Source: Methanomassiliicoccales archaeon RumEn M1
GTDB lineage: Archaea > Thermoplasmatota > Thermoplasmata > Methanomassiliicoccales > Methanomassiliicoccaceae
Direction of reading: 5' to 3'
DNA: 64,000 nt
Assembly: GCA_001421185.1 (NCBI GenBank)
Contig: LJKK01000143.1
Span: 35,467 to 99,466, forward strand
Shown: one piece after another, positions 35,809 to 45,558 of the stretch
How positions within the stretch are numbered: position 1 is the stretch's first letter
Layout: each line of letters begins with the position of its first letter
Made by a program: the position numbers and the translations under genes
The notes under the pieces: generated by a model
Database searches by the model: none
The model's input: only the letters and a program-made list of their open reading frames with translations
Told to the model about the DNA's origin: nothing

Positions 35809-37526
35809 TCAATCGTCCAACATGGTAAGGTCGCCCAGCGGCTGGCCGAGCTCCTTGGCCTTCAGCACCCGGCGCATGATCTTGCCCGAGCGGGTCTTGG
35901 GCAACGAATCGACGAACTCGATCTCTCTGGGGTAGGCGTAGTAGGCCAGCCTGGTCTTGACGAAGGTCGTTATCTCTTCCCTCAAGCCATCTGATGGCGT
36001 GAACCCTGGTCGCAGGGTGATGAAGGCCTTCACGATCTCGCCCCTGAGCTCATCGGGCTTGCCGATGACTCCCGCTTCAGCGACCGCAGGGTGCTCGATC
36101 AGCGCCGACTCCACCTCGAAGGGACCTAGACGTTCTCCGGACGTCTTGATGACGTCATCGGCGCGGCCCAGGAACCAGAAGTACCCGTCCTCGTCCTGGT
36201 AGGCCTGGTCTCCGGATATGTACCAGCCGGGGACCTCGAAGTACTCCTTGAACCTCGGCGTGTTGCGCCATATGCCGGTCATCATCGAAGGCCAACCAGG
36301 GCGGAGCGCCAGGAAGCCATAGGTTCCCGGGGCGACCTCCTGTCCGTTCTCGTCGACCACAGAGGCCACCACGCCGGGGATGGGCCGCCCCATGGACCCG
36401 GGCTTGATCTCCATGCACCGAAAGTTGGCGATGCATGGCGCCCCCGTCTCGGTCTGCCACCAATTATCATGAATGCGCTTGCCCAGCACATCAAGGCCCC
36501 AACGTATCACTTCAGGATTCAGGGGCTCGCCGGCAGAGCAGATGTGTCTCAGTCCGGACAGGTCGAACTCCTTGATGACCTCCTCGCCGGCGCGCATGAG
36601 CATCCTCAGGGCGGTCGGGGCGGTGAACAGGACATTGACCTTGAACCGCTCGATAATGGAGCACCAAGTTCTGGCATCGAACCTGCCTTCGTACGAGACC
36701 AGGGTGGTGCCCATGTACCAGGGTCCGAAGATCCCGACCGACGTGCCGGTGACCCAGCCAGGGTCGGCGGTGCACCAGTAGGTGTCATCCTCCCTCAGGT
36801 CCACCACGTATTTGCAGCCCACCATCTGTTGGACCATGGCGCGGTGGCCGAGCAGCACTCCCTTGGGCTTGCCGGTGGAGCCGGACGGTAGTGTATGATG
36901 TACGGATCGGTGGGGGCCATGTTCGCGGCCGGATATCTGGAATCGCCCGACTCCAGGACCTTATCGAACCTGATGGTCCTTCCTTCCGGCACCTCGTCGT
37001 CGCCGACGATTATGAACTTCTTCACGACAAGCAGCTCATCGAGGACCGGCTCCAGCCTTCGGTAGAGATAGGGAGAGGTGACGATGATGCTGGCATTGCA
37101 ATCAAGGGCGCGGTCCTTCACCGCTTCTGGACCGAGGGCGGAGAACAGAGGGCCGGCGATGCCGCCCATCTTCGCGATGCCCACGATGGAGACGTACAGC
37201 TCAGGGATCCTGTCCAGATACACCAGGACGCGGTCGCCCTTGACCGCTCCGAGCTTCTCCAGCCCGGAGGCGAACCTGCTGGTGAGATTCGCCATCTCGC
37301 TGAAGGTAAGCTTGCGCACCTCGCCGTCGGCCCGGACGGAGTAGAGGGCGATCTTGTTCCTCCTCCAGTTCTCGGCATGGCGGTCGATGGCCTCTGCGGC
37401 TACGTTGTAGCGGCCTCCGGTCGACCAGGCGAACTCCCTGTCCACCGAGGCCCAGGTGAACTCCCGATAGGTCGTTGCATAATCATCGAGGTTCCCCGCT
37501 CCAAGTGGAGATATCCTTGCATCCAT
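35809..37526 (-). CDS. AMP-forming acetyl/acyl-CoA synthetase (one frameshift)
   Basis: Activates acetate or another short acid to acyl-CoA through acyl-AMP. The N-terminal frame ends at PTDPYIIHY and the C-terminal frame starts at KGVLLGHRAMVQQ. One missing base near 36887 separates them, and restoring it produces YTSGSTGKPKGVLLGH, the AMP-binding P-loop. Other motifs are YGFLALRPGWPSM, YISGDQAYQDEDGYFWFLGRADDVIKTSGERL, and the C-terminal acetylatable lysine region PKTRSGKIMRRVLKA. Total is about 573 residues, close to medium-chain type ACS. A TTTAAATAT promoter element lies about 44 bases upstream. Confidence 0.9.
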
Positions 37527-37839
37527 GCCATTATGCCCCTAAGACGCTATTCGCAGTGATGGAGATTCCATATTTAAAGTGGACCAACGAGGTCTGAGCG
37601 AAAGGCGACGCCATTACGAATCGCGTAGGCGGACGCCGATTCTCCCCTCGACCGATGGGCTATCACCGCCCGCCACGAGAACGAGTCTCGCCCTGGCGGG
37701 TCGACCACCCTCGTCCGGTGAAATGGAGATTGCTCGAACAATCGGTCGAGCACATGAAAAGGCTGTATCGACCTGCTCCCGACCGATGCGAGCCCAACCG
37801 AGGTCGATTTCATATCATGTATGGGCCCTACCTTAGCGC
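37527..37839. other. Intergenic region between divergent acyl-CoA synthetase and cutA
   Basis: About 310 bases without a supported gene. It contains the TTTAAATAT promoter element of the synthetase (about 37568-37576) and a hairpin-forming stretch at 37669-37700, with outer arms CCCGCCA and TGGCGGG and inner arms CGAGA and TCTCG. Confidence 0.6.
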
Positions 37840-38178
37840 ATGAACGGAACGGTGTCCACGGTCCTGGTGACATATCCTGATGAGAAGACCGCGCGAACCA
37901 TCAGCAGGTCGTTGGTGGAACAACGCCTTGCGGCCTGCTCCAACATCTTCGCCATTGGTTCGATCTATCGGTGGGACGGGGATGTCGTGGAGGACTCCGA
38001 GTTCGCCTCGCTCCTCAAGATCCGCTCGGAGGACTTCCATGCCGTCGTCGAGGCCATCAGGCAGCAACATCCGTATGAGGTGCCGTGCATCGTCCGCTAT
38101 GATGTTGCCGAGGGCACGGATGACTATCTGTCATGGGTCGTCGCTTCGACCCTTCCTCGTGAAGGCGACGTCGGTTAG
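37840..38178 (+). CDS. cutA: CutA1 divalent-cation tolerance protein
   Basis: A 112-residue trimeric ferredoxin-like-fold protein, known for binding copper and other ions. Motifs are VLVTYPDEKTARTISRSLVEQRLAACSNI and the C-terminal HPYEVPCIVRYDVAEGTDDYLSWV, both diagnostic. The start is ATG 37840. It is a single gene; an isolated TATA-like element is not clear. Confidence 0.93.
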   Translation: MNGTVSTVLVTYPDEKTARTISRSLVEQRLAACSNIFAIGSIYRWDGDVVEDSEFASLLKIRSEDFHAVVEAIRQQHPYEVPCIVRYDVAEGTDDYLSWVVASTLPREGDVG

Positions 38179-38202
38179 GTCCGCGAACGCGCATGCCTGT
38201 CA

Positions 38203-38700
38203 TTAGGCCTCATACACGAAGATATCGGACCTCTTCCTGACCAATCGCATGCCCTCGATCGCATGGAGGTAACTGACGACCCTCGTTCCGGGCCGCACCT
38301 CGCTCCTGATTTTCCGGGCGATGCGATCGTTTATCCTTCCCCGGTACTGGAACATGAAGATGACATCGGCGTCGGATATGTCCTGCTTGAAGAGGTCGCC
38401 CAGGATGACCCTGGCCCCCCTCGCTCGGAGCCTGGCCACCAGCCAGCGGAGGGGCTCGATCTCGATCCCCCGCACGTCGTCGCACCGCCTCAAGGCTCGC
38501 AGCAGTACCCCTCCCGCCCCGCACCCCAGGTCGTAGAACACCTCGTCCTTCTTGAGGTCGGCTATCGCGAGGGCCTCGTCCACGGCCCTCCTCGGTGTCG
38601 GGGTGTATCCCGCGCCTCCCGTCAGCAGGGGCAGGAAGATGGAGGCGATGACGTAGGCGATCACTAGGATGGTCAGCACCATCAGCGGGCCCAATGCCAT
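38203..38700 (-). CDS. Membrane-anchored SAM-dependent methyltransferase
   Basis: A 165-residue protein with an N-terminal transmembrane helix (LMVLTILVIAYVIASIFLPLL) and a class I methyltransferase-like domain: VFYDLGCGAGGVLLRALRR is motif I, RGIEIEPLRW the acidic loop, and ARVILGDLFKQDISDADVIFMFQY motif II. The domain is short for a full methyltransferase but the SAM pocket is present. Substrate unknown. The start ATG 38700 is about 33 bases from an AATTTTAC element; the long upstream open frame is not conserved. Confidence 0.8.
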   Translation of the reverse strand: MALGPLMVLTILVIAYVIASIFLPLLTGGAGYTPTPRRAVDEALAIADLKKDEVFYDLGCGAGGVLLRALRRCDDVRGIEIEPLRWLVARLRARGARVILGDLFKQDISDADVIFMFQYRGRINDRIARKIRSEVRPGTRVVSYLHAIEGMRLVRKRSDIFVYEA

Positions 38701-38901
38701 GACGTTTGCTCCTGGGCGCCCGTTGGGTAAAATTGTTACTGGTCTCCTACCCGCGGATGGCGGGCAGGACCATCTAGCAGGCGATTGCCCGCTGACAAGG
38801 CGAACGATGCGACCCCATCGTCTATCACGCCATCGCCGGGCAGGCGTCCCCAGATGACCGGCACCGGAAGTTGAATATCGCCTCCTCCCCATCACCGAGC
38901 C

Positions 38902-39330
38902 ATGACATCCCGCATCGTGAGCGTGCTCACTCTGGGCGTGACCGACCTGGCCCGGTCCTCGGCCTTCTATGAACGCCTGGGCTTCAGGAGGTCGAACAAG
39001 AGCGATGAGGAGATCGTGTGGTTCGCCACCGGCGGGACGGTGCTCGCCCTGTATCCCTGGAATGCCCTGGCCGAGGACGCCACGGTACCATCGGAGGGCC
39101 AAGGGTTCCGGGGCACCACCATGGCCATCAATCTATCCAGCGAGCGAGAGGTGGACGAGTTCCTGGAGCGGGTGAAAAGCATCGGAGGTACTGTCGTCAA
39201 GCAACCTCAGAAGGTCTTCTGGGGCGGATACTCTTCCTACTTCCAGGACCCTGACGGCCATCTATGGGAGGTAGCCTTCAACCCCTTCACCCCGGTGGAC
39301 GCGAGCGGGAAGCTGGACATAAGGGAATGA
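38902..39330 (+). CDS. VOC (glyoxalase/dioxygenase) family protein
   Basis: A 142-residue protein with two beta-alpha-beta-beta-beta modules: VLTLGVTDLARSSAFYERLGFRR and the second with KQPQKVFWGGYSSYFQDPDGHLWEVAFNP. The latter, with its PDGHLWEV metal-ligand region, is typical of the VOC superfamily. Substrate unknown. It is convergent with the isochorismatase-like gene. Confidence 0.88.
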   Translation: MTSRIVSVLTLGVTDLARSSAFYERLGFRRSNKSDEEIVWFATGGTVLALYPWNALAEDATVPSEGQGFRGTTMAINLSSEREVDEFLERVKSIGGTVVKQPQKVFWGGYSSYFQDPDGHLWEVAFNPFTPVDASGKLDIRE

Positions 39331-39363
39331 GCCGGTCACAAGGACGATGGTCCGGTGACCAGG

Positions 39364-39936
39364 TCACTTCAGCGCCTGAACTACCTCCTCGGTCGACCTC
39401 ACCCGGCCCATTCTTCGCAGTATGTTGAGCGATGCCCGATGCTCCTCCTCCGACGAGGCGGTCATGGCATCCTCCGCGAACACCTGCTGGTAGCCGAGCT
39501 CGTAGGCGATCCTCGCCGTCCCCTCCACCCCGAAATTGGTGGCCACGCCGCACAGCACGATGGTGGTGACTCCCCTCCTTCTCAGCTGAGGTTCCAGCTC
39601 GGTCCCGTGGAATGCCGCCCACTGCCTCTTGGTGATGACGATGTCGGACGATGTCGGCGTCATCTCCGGCACGAACTCGGCGAAGCCGGGGGGCGAGTCC
39701 AACGGGTCCAGGGGAGGCAGGTCGCTCTCGGGGTTCAAGGCCATGTCCTTGCTGAGCTCGATGCGAACCAAAAAGACCGGGAGGCGGAGCTCCCTGAACG
39801 CGCCGACCAGCCGGGCCGAGTTGGCGATGACCTTTTCAGAGGAATGAGGCCTCAGATCGGGATCGAGGGCGATCCCCTTCTGCAGGTCGATGACCACCAG
39901 GGCGGAGCGGGCCCTATCGATCGACAAAGTGCTCAT
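39364..39936 (-). CDS. Isochorismatase-family (cysteine) hydrolase
   Basis: A 190-residue alpha/beta cysteine hydrolase. The catalytic triad is visible: Asp in ALVVIDLQKG, Lys in VITKRQWAAFHGTELEP and Cys in TTIVLCGVATNFGVEGTARIAYELGY. Family members act as nicotinamidases, ureidoacrylate amidases or similar; this one has no clear substrate signature. The start ATG 39936 lies 27 bases from a TTTTTA element (39961-39966), so the transcript is probably leaderless. Confidence 0.88.
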   Translation of the reverse strand: MSTLSIDRARSALVVIDLQKGIALDPDLRPHSSEKVIANSARLVGAFRELRLPVFLVRIELSKDMALNPESDLPPLDPLDSPPGFAEFVPEMTPTSSDIVITKRQWAAFHGTELEPQLRRRGVTTIVLCGVATNFGVEGTARIAYELGYQQVFAEDAMTASSEEEHRASLNILRRMGRVRSTEEVVQALK

Positions 39937-40028
39937 GCTTGAACGCACGTCGCACATCGGTAAAAAGGGGCCCGCCCCCGCCACGGTCGACAATGGTTTA
40001 TACGTCGGGATGAGCAATCGAACGTGCG

Positions 40029-40538
40029 GTGGAACGAATGCCAGGTGAGCAAGGAAGCAGGGACAAGGGAGCATTGAAGGTCACCGTGGAGATCGCCGGT
40101 CTCAACCGCGAGCAGACCTGTGAGGGGCAGGGATTCTCTCCGCAGGTGAGCATCGAAGGAACTCGGTCCAGCTATCTGGCCTTGATCATGGAGGACGCCG
40201 ATCGTCCAGGCGATGTTTACTGGGCCCTGTGGAACGTTCCTCGCCTGGACCTGATACCTCGGAACCTGCCCAGGCAGGCCGTGTTGACCTCACCGATCGA
40301 GGGCGTTCAGGGAAGGAACCTTAGGGGTGGCTACGGATACGCGCCGCCCTGTCCCGCGCCGGGCGAGGAGGGCCATTACATCCTTCGCGCCTATGGCCTG
40401 GGCGACAAGCTCGATCTTGACCCCGACGCGGCCCCCCGTGACCTGATCGAAGCTTTGAACGGCCTTGCGAAGGAATACGGCGAGGTCCATATGGTCTATT
40501 CCAGGAAGAGGGAGTGGACGTCCAGCTATGAATACTGA
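40029..40538 (+). CDS. YbhB/YbcL (PEBP/Raf kinase inhibitor-like) family protein
   Basis: A 169-residue member of the phosphatidylethanolamine-binding protein family. The hallmark segments are LALIMEDADRPGDVYWALWNVP, GYGYAPPCPAPGEEGHYILRAYGL and a hydrophobic C-terminal. The start could be GTG 40029, 30 bases from a TTTATACG box, or ATG 40038. Function in prokaryotes is unsettled. It is a single gene. Confidence 0.88.
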   Translation: MERMPGEQGSRDKGALKVTVEIAGLNREQTCEGQGFSPQVSIEGTRSSYLALIMEDADRPGDVYWALWNVPRLDLIPRNLPRQAVLTSPIEGVQGRNLRGGYGYAPPCPAPGEEGHYILRAYGLGDKLDLDPDAAPRDLIEALNGLAKEYGEVHMVYSRKREWTSSYEY

Positions 40539-40560
40539 GGCGCCCTCGATCGACGACCTA

Positions 40561-40947
40561 TCAGCAGTATGCCTGCCTGCCCTTCCTCTCCTCGCCCCTC
40601 CGGTTCCTGTCGTCATAGCCGTTCCAGTACTCCACGCTCCAAGGGGTGGATGTCCGGTAGACATGAAAGAGGTCGTTCAGGAGGAAGGCGACATCGATCT
40701 CGTACACCTGCCCGGCATGCTCGGACGGATGTTCCTGATGATCTACCGTCCACAGCCTCACCAGGTACAGCAGTTCGGCCTTGGCCACCGAGGCCAGGCG
40801 GAGGAACTCATCGAGGTCGTCGCCCAGCCAGAACAGGGACCGGTCGTCCGGGAGCCAGTCGGTCTCATAGACCATATGGTCCATGCCCGCCCTGGCCAGG
40901 CAGTCCCTGACGACCCTCTCTATCTCCTCTGAATCGCGATCGATCAT
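40561..40947 (-). CDS. Hypothetical protein, unknown function
   Basis: A 128-residue soluble protein without a recognised domain. It is acidic in the first half (MIDRDSEEIERVVRDCL) with several Trp/Tyr and a basic tail (RNRRGEERKGRQAYC). The central segment FLRLASVAKAELLYLVRLW is amphipathic. Neighbours do not help assign a role. Confidence 0.5.
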   Translation of the reverse strand: MIDRDSEEIERVVRDCLARAGMDHMVYETDWLPDDRSLFWLGDDLDEFLRLASVAKAELLYLVRLWTVDHQEHPSEHAGQVYEIDVAFLLNDLFHVYRTSTPWSVEYWNGYDDRNRRGEERKGRQAYC

Positions 40948-41119
40948 TATTTCGGCCAGTGGACCGCCTTTTAGCTATTAGGTCTTTGGTCGGGAGCCTC
41001 CCTGGCCGCTCGATGGCAACGCCTCAAGGACCTTTGAAGCATCTGCCACCCCATCCAAGCTCACGCTTCGAGGCCGCAGGGCCACCGCCCCATCTCGATG
41101 AACGCCGACGCCTCATGGA

Positions 41120-42256
41120 TCACTCCAGCTCGGCCACCACCCTGGCGTCCAGGACGTATCGGGGCCGGGGGCCGACCAGATAGACGGGCATGGTCCCGTA
41201 GATGTCATGCTCCACGATATCGTAGATGACCAGCGAATGGAACTGCCTTCGGATAGAGGCCAGCGCCCCCTCGTCCTCCGGGTGAAGAGCGGTGAGCTGG
41301 TCCTCGATGGCCTTCAGGGCGCGGATGCGGAGCGATAGGATGTCGACCGCCCTCCTCCGGCTGGCATAGCTCTGGATGTGGCGCATCACCAGGAGCTGGG
41401 CTGCCAGGACGAGGATGAACAGGATGAGGTCGAAGCGGTCCAGAAGCTCGTACGCCTCCATCAGCGCGGGGATGGTGACCGCCGGCAACAGCAGGGCCCA
41501 GAAGCCCAGCAGCGAGGTGAGGAGGCCCAGCAGTATGGCCGCCGCCAGCAGGACGGTGGCCGCCGACCGGAGGGCCGAGCTGCCAGTATCCTCGCCATGG
41601 TCGAGAGCGGTCAGCTTGGTCACGCCCTGGGTCCTCGGCTCCAGCAGGTAGATGAGAGTGTAGAGCAGAAAGACGAACGTGATCTGGGCCAGCACGGTGA
41701 TGGCTGTGCGCTCGGTGATGAAGCCCACGACATATCCGTAGTAGACGGCGAAGAGGGCGGTCACCCCGAAGATGACCGCGAAGCTCCAGACCAAGGGGAT
41801 CATGCCTCCCAGGAACACGGTGAGGCCGATCTCCACTGCCAGCCGTTTGTTCCTGAGCAGCAGCCGGACGGCCAGCCATCGCGTCTGCTTGTCCACGTTC
41901 TTGATCGCCCCCTGCTCCCCCGGCCTGATGTGGGTGGTTGTGGTGGGGATCAACAGCATGATGAAGTTGTACGAGTAGACGAGGAATCCGACGAACAGCC
42001 ACACCAGGAACACATACGGCTGCTCGAGCATGGCGATGACCATCAGAGCTATCAGAACGACCACCGTGGCGTGGGCGATCAGCTCCCTCCGATGGTGGGC
42101 CTTGAGGCGTCGAAGAAGCTGCTTCTCGAAGACGATCTCTTCCCTGACCTCGCGACGCAGCTCGGCGACCTCCCCCGCCGTGCCCGGCTCCTCGGACCCA
42201 ACGCCGTGGAGGGGAAGATGGCCCTCATCCTTCCGGAGCGAGAAATGGTCAGACAT
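41120..42256 (-). CDS. Polytopic membrane protein, unknown function
   Basis: About 378 residues with an N-terminal cytosolic coiled region (EVAELRREVREEIVFEKQLLRRLKAHHRREL), roughly eight to nine hydrophobic segments (residues about 60-110 and 140-300), and a soluble C-terminal region (residues about 310-378). No transporter signature is recognised. ATG 42256 (MSDHFSLRKDE) is the preferred start; six codons upstream are also open. It may be a sensory or transport protein, but I cannot assign it. Confidence 0.6.
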   Translation of the reverse strand: MSDHFSLRKDEGHLPLHGVGSEEPGTAGEVAELRREVREEIVFEKQLLRRLKAHHRRELIAHATVVVLIALMVIAMLEQPYVFLVWLFVGFLVYSYNFIMLLIPTTTTHIRPGEQGAIKNVDKQTRWLAVRLLLRNKRLAVEIGLTVFLGGMIPLVWSFAVIFGVTALFAVYYGYVVGFITERTAITVLAQITFVFLLYTLIYLLEPRTQGVTKLTALDHGEDTGSSALRSAATVLLAAAILLGLLTSLLGFWALLLPAVTIPALMEAYELLDRFDLILFILVLAAQLLVMRHIQSYASRRRAVDILSLRIRALKAIEDQLTALHPEDEGALASIRRQFHSLVIYDIVEHDIYGTMPVYLVGPRPRYVLDARVVAELE

Positions 42257-42425
42257 CGTGTTCTCCCGGGTCACGCCCTCCCGAGCGCCCTATCGCCACC
42301 GGAGGGAAGCCCTGGCCAAGGCGGTGGACCATAATGTCATGCCGGCCGCCCACGCTCCTCCGCAGGAAACCTATGCCTCCGCTCGACGGCCGCGTTCGAG
42401 AAAAGAAGGGGTTTGAACGGCCCCA

Positions 42426-42758
42426 TCAGAGGGGCCCGGTCAATGTGGGCAGGAAGAGCCCCACCAGCCATGTCAGCAGCCAGATGACGATGGCGATCAC
42501 CAGGGCCTTCAGCCATCCTATCTTGTAGAGCCCCTTCAGCGCCAGCAGCCAGACGATGCCGCCGATGATCGACGCCAGCGTTCCGTCTCCCAGCAGCCAG
42601 TAGGCGATGGTGTAGATGATCGTCCCGATGATGGCAGCGATCAAGGCGGTACCGATCCCCTCCTTCTCTCCGAACAGCTTGGTCACGACCCAGATCACTA
42701 TGGTCGAGACTATTAGGGCCACGATGAAGCCCAGGACAGTCGTTACTGTATCAGCCAT
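42426..42758 (-). CDS. Small four-helix membrane protein
   Basis: A 110-residue protein almost entirely hydrophobic, with four helices (VLGFIVALIVSTIVIWVV, ALIAAIIGTIIYTIAYWLL, ASIIGGIVWLLALKGLY, LVIAIVIWLLTWLVGLFL). The internal similarity of these helices suggests a duplicated pair. Start at ATG 42758. No function known; it is separate from the preceding large membrane protein by about 170 bases. Confidence 0.6.
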   Translation of the reverse strand: MADTVTTVLGFIVALIVSTIVIWVVTKLFGEKEGIGTALIAAIIGTIIYTIAYWLLGDGTLASIIGGIVWLLALKGLYKIGWLKALVIAIVIWLLTWLVGLFLPTLTGPL

Positions 42759-42926
42759 GCATTTCACCCTTGGATCATCGGGCCGTATGCTGGGGGCCCG
42801 CGAAGTTCAATCTTCGAGCGGGAGGTATAAAATTATACGCCGCCGGGACGGCGGAACGGTTTACGTGGTGGCGCCCAGGCGAGGTGGGACATCACGATGG
42901 CACAGCGTCGCGAAGCCTCTCTCGGA

Positions 42927-43109
42927 CTAGCGGCCGGACCGGGAGACCTCGACGTCCTTGATCATGCCCCTGATGTCCGACTCGCTGACACTGGCGTCCG
43001 GGTGATGGTCCTGCTTGTGCGTCCTCACGTGCTTTACCACCTCTTCCTCGTCCATCGCCGTCACGTTGAAGGCGCAGAACGGGCACTGGAACTGCTTGGC
43101 CGTTGGCAT
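42927..43109 (-). CDS. DUF1059 small zinc-binding-like protein
   Basis: A 60-residue protein. The pattern FQCPFCAFNVTAMDEEEVVKHV followed by RTHKQDHH fits the DUF1059 family, with one CxxC and a His cluster, likely a small metal-binding domain. The start at ATG 43109 is set by the conserved N-terminus. A TTATGTATCC element lies about 30 bases upstream. Role unknown. Confidence 0.75.
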   Translation of the reverse strand: MPTAKQFQCPFCAFNVTAMDEEEVVKHVRTHKQDHHPDASVSESDIRGMIKDVEVSRSGR

Positions 43110-43249
43110 GTCGATCGGTCTGACGTGGGCAGGGAGGATACATAAGCATTGGCGGTGGGCGACGAGAGACCTACGCTCGCCGGGGGGTGTGACCGTCCAA
43201 TGGTCCAGGGGTTCGAGAGCTTCCTCCCGACGGCAACCCTGGGCAAGGT

Positions 43250-44692
43250 TCACAGCACCGGGGCGAACAGACGAGCGATCCCCTCTCTGGCACGGACAGT
43301 CAGCTTCCTATGCCGATATCGTTCCAGAGTGATCTCCGTACATCTCTCCAGATCCTTCTCGAACAGCTCGCGGTTGCGCGTGGTCAGCTCCCTGTCGTAG
43401 ATGACCCCGTTGGTCTCGAAGTTGAGCCGGAAGCTCCGGATGTCCCAATTGGCCGATCCGATGGACGAGACCGCATCGTCCACGAAGGCCGTCTTGGCAT
43501 GGATGAACCCATCGTCGAAGGTGTACGCCCTCACTCCCCAGGGCAGGAGCTGGCCCACGAACGACAGGCTGGCCCAGTACACCAGCGGATGGTCCGGCCG
43601 GTCCGGGAACATGATGCGAACGTCCACCCCGGAGAGGGAGGCGATCCTCAGGGCGTCCATGACGCTCTCATCGGGGATGAAGTAAGGGGTTTGGATGTAG
43701 GCGTACCGCCGGGCCATGCCCAGCAATTTTAGATATTCGTCCTTGATGGGCGTACGGGCGCTGTCGGGCCCGCTGCTCACGACCTGCACGGGCACGGCGC
43801 CCGTCCGTTCGACCGGGGGGAAGTAACGAACGTCCCCGATGTCGAGGCCTTCCTTGGTGGCATAGTTCCAGTCGAGGACGAAGCGGAACTGGAGGGCCTT
43901 CACCGCATCCCCGACAAGCTCGGCCGCGTAATCCCGCCACTGTCCCATAGGTCCCTCGCCCAGGTACTCCGCTCCGATGTTGAAGCCTCCCACGTAGCCC
44001 GTGCGACCGTCAATGACGGCGATCTTGCGATGGTCATGATAGTTGAACCGCAGCGTCAGGAACGGGACCAGGGGCTTGAAGAAGATGGCCATCCTGCCAC
44101 CGGCCTGGGAAAGCTCCTTGAAGCGGTTCTTGGGCATGCGGTTGCCCATGCCGTCAAGGAGCAGCCGGACCTCCACTCCTTCCCTGGCCTTCCGCGTGAG
44201 CAGTTCCACCAGGTCCCTTCCCAGCCGGTCATCCCGCAGTATGTAGTATTCCATGTGGACATGGTGCTCCGCCCTCTCGATGGCCTCGAACAAGGCGCCG
44301 AACTTCTCGTTCCCATCGTTGAACGCCCTCGCCCGTTCGGCCATCAGTACCGGTGAGCCGTTTTTGATGAGGACGTGGGCCAGAGCGGCATGGTCCTCCT
44401 CGAGCTCCTCGTGGACGATCCGGTCCTGCCGCTCCATGAAGCGGTGCAACAACGCCCGGTCGGCCTCCGACTTCGGCCTGAACTGCTTTTCCCTGAAGTA
44501 GTTGAAGCCAAAGGCCAGGTACAGGACGAATCCCACCACGGGGAGGAAGACGATGATAAGGACCCAGGGGATCACATAGGCGGGATGCCGTCGCTCGATG
44601 AACACCATGTACGCGATCACCAGCAGGTCGGCCAGAAGGATCAGTGAATAGATGAGGTCCATCAGGTCGATCCGCACCAGCTCCCAGGCCAC
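43250..44692 (-). CDS. Cardiolipin synthase / phospholipase D family
   Basis: Synthesises or transfers phosphatidyl groups between membrane lipids. The 480-residue protein has two N-terminal transmembrane helices (LILLADLLVIAYMVF, IIVFLPVVGFVLYLAF) and two HKD motifs: HDHRKIAVIDGRTGYVGGFN and IHAKTAFVDDAVSSIGSANW. All catalytic residues are present. The frame starts at GTG 44692; ATG 44662 is an alternative. In archaea such enzymes make cardiolipin analogues with archaeol; that is inferred. Confidence 0.92.
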   Translation of the reverse strand: MAWELVRIDLMDLIYSLILLADLLVIAYMVFIERRHPAYVIPWVLIIVFLPVVGFVLYLAFGFNYFREKQFRPKSEADRALLHRFMERQDRIVHEELEEDHAALAHVLIKNGSPVLMAERARAFNDGNEKFGALFEAIERAEHHVHMEYYILRDDRLGRDLVELLTRKAREGVEVRLLLDGMGNRMPKNRFKELSQAGGRMAIFFKPLVPFLTLRFNYHDHRKIAVIDGRTGYVGGFNIGAEYLGEGPMGQWRDYAAELVGDAVKALQFRFVLDWNYATKEGLDIGDVRYFPPVERTGAVPVQVVSSGPDSARTPIKDEYLKLLGMARRYAYIQTPYFIPDESVMDALRIASLSGVDVRIMFPDRPDHPLVYWASLSFVGQLLPWGVRAYTFDDGFIHAKTAFVDDAVSSIGSANWDIRSFRLNFETNGVIYDRELTTRNRELFEKDLERCTEITLERYRHRKLTVRAREGIARLFAPVL

Positions 44693-44894
44693 CGTCGCCG
44701 CCCTCGGATGACATTGGAACGCACGGAATGATAAACGTGCTCATCGGGAGGGCCGCGGAACTCCTGGGCGAGCACCGTCCATCCATCTTCCTGGCGGCAT
44801 GCGGCGAGGCATCTCTACTCGCCATCACCGAGCATATGCTTACGCCTTGGCTATGAACGGCATGCTCCGATGGGGACGATTGAGGCGAAGGCGC

Positions 44895-45458
44895 TCAGTA
44901 GAACGTGCCCTGGTACTGCCCGGTGGCCGGGCACCCCATGCACTTCCTCTCGAGGAACGAGGGACACTCGACGCAATTCCCCTTCATGCCGCAGGGCGGC
45001 TCCTCCACCTTCTCGCCGCGGAGCCGGGCCGGCACCACGAAGTCCCTCTCGGTGGTGATGACGATGTTGAAATCGACCTCCTTGACCGATGGATTGGAGC
45101 GTATGTGCCCGTTGACGATGGATTCGAGCGTGGCCACGCTCTCGCTGAAGAAGAACAGGCAGAGGTTGTGGCGGCCCGACACGCTGAAGCCGTTGGCGAA
45201 GTAAGGGCATCCTCGGAACATGTGGAGGATGGCATCGGGCTCGTTGGACGCCAGATCGACCTTGGCCAGGTACAGCCCCATCTTGAGGGGGCTTATCCCC
45301 ACGCTCTTCTCCAGCGCCCCCGCCTTCCTCAGCCTGGACACCCTTGCCGCCACCGAAGGCTGCGACAGCCTTATTGCCTGCCCGATGCGCTCCTGAGATA
45401 TCTCGGGGTCGTCGGCATACATGGTTATGATGGTCCGGTCCTTGTCATCGAGGTCCAT
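44895..45458 (-). CDS. Lrp/AsnC-type regulator with cysteine-rich C-terminus
   Basis: A 187-residue transcription regulator. The N-terminal winged helix reads DPEISQERIGQAIRLSQPSVAARVSRLRKAG, and a RAM-like ligand domain follows. The C-terminal tail carries six cysteines (CGMKGNCVEC, CMGC and others), a likely metal- or iron-sulfur-binding site, unlike ordinary Lrp proteins. The gene is divergent from hybrid cluster protein, sharing an AT-rich intergenic region with inverted repeats, so it probably senses redox, nitric oxide or metal state and controls hcp. That link is inferred. Confidence 0.8.
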   Translation of the reverse strand: MDLDDKDRTIITMYADDPEISQERIGQAIRLSQPSVAARVSRLRKAGALEKSVGISPLKMGLYLAKVDLASNEPDAILHMFRGCPYFANGFSVSGRHNLCLFFFSESVATLESIVNGHIRSNPSVKEVDFNIVITTERDFVVPARLRGEKVEEPPCGMKGNCVECPSFLERKCMGCPATGQYQGTFY

Positions 45459-45493
45459 TGGTTAGCTCCCGAATCGTATATGATAATGGTATA

Positions 45494-45510
45494 TCCTATG
45501 ATTAATAGGA
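45494..45510. repeat. Inverted repeat in the hcp/regulator intergenic region
   Basis: Arms TCCTAT and ATAGGA are separated by GATTA. A further perfect palindrome CAATATTG lies at 45527-45534. Both sit between the divergent starts and upstream of the hcp TATA box, so they are candidate operator sites for the Lrp-type regulator. Confidence 0.55.
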
Positions 45511-45548
45511 ATTATATCTTTATTGTCAATATTGCATAGTGGTTTACC

Positions 45549-45558
45549 TTATATATTT
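45549..45558 (+). promoter_or_regulatory. TATA box for hcp
   Basis: TTATATATTT lies about 35 bases upstream of the hcp ATG at 45591, and AAGGTGG at 45579-45585 can act as ribosome site. Confidence 0.6.

Noticed and set aside
41378..42334. A 318-codon open frame on the plus strand
   Set aside because: Antisense shadow of the polytopic membrane protein, with Gln/Glu/Asp-rich composition from the opposite strand of hydrophobic codons.
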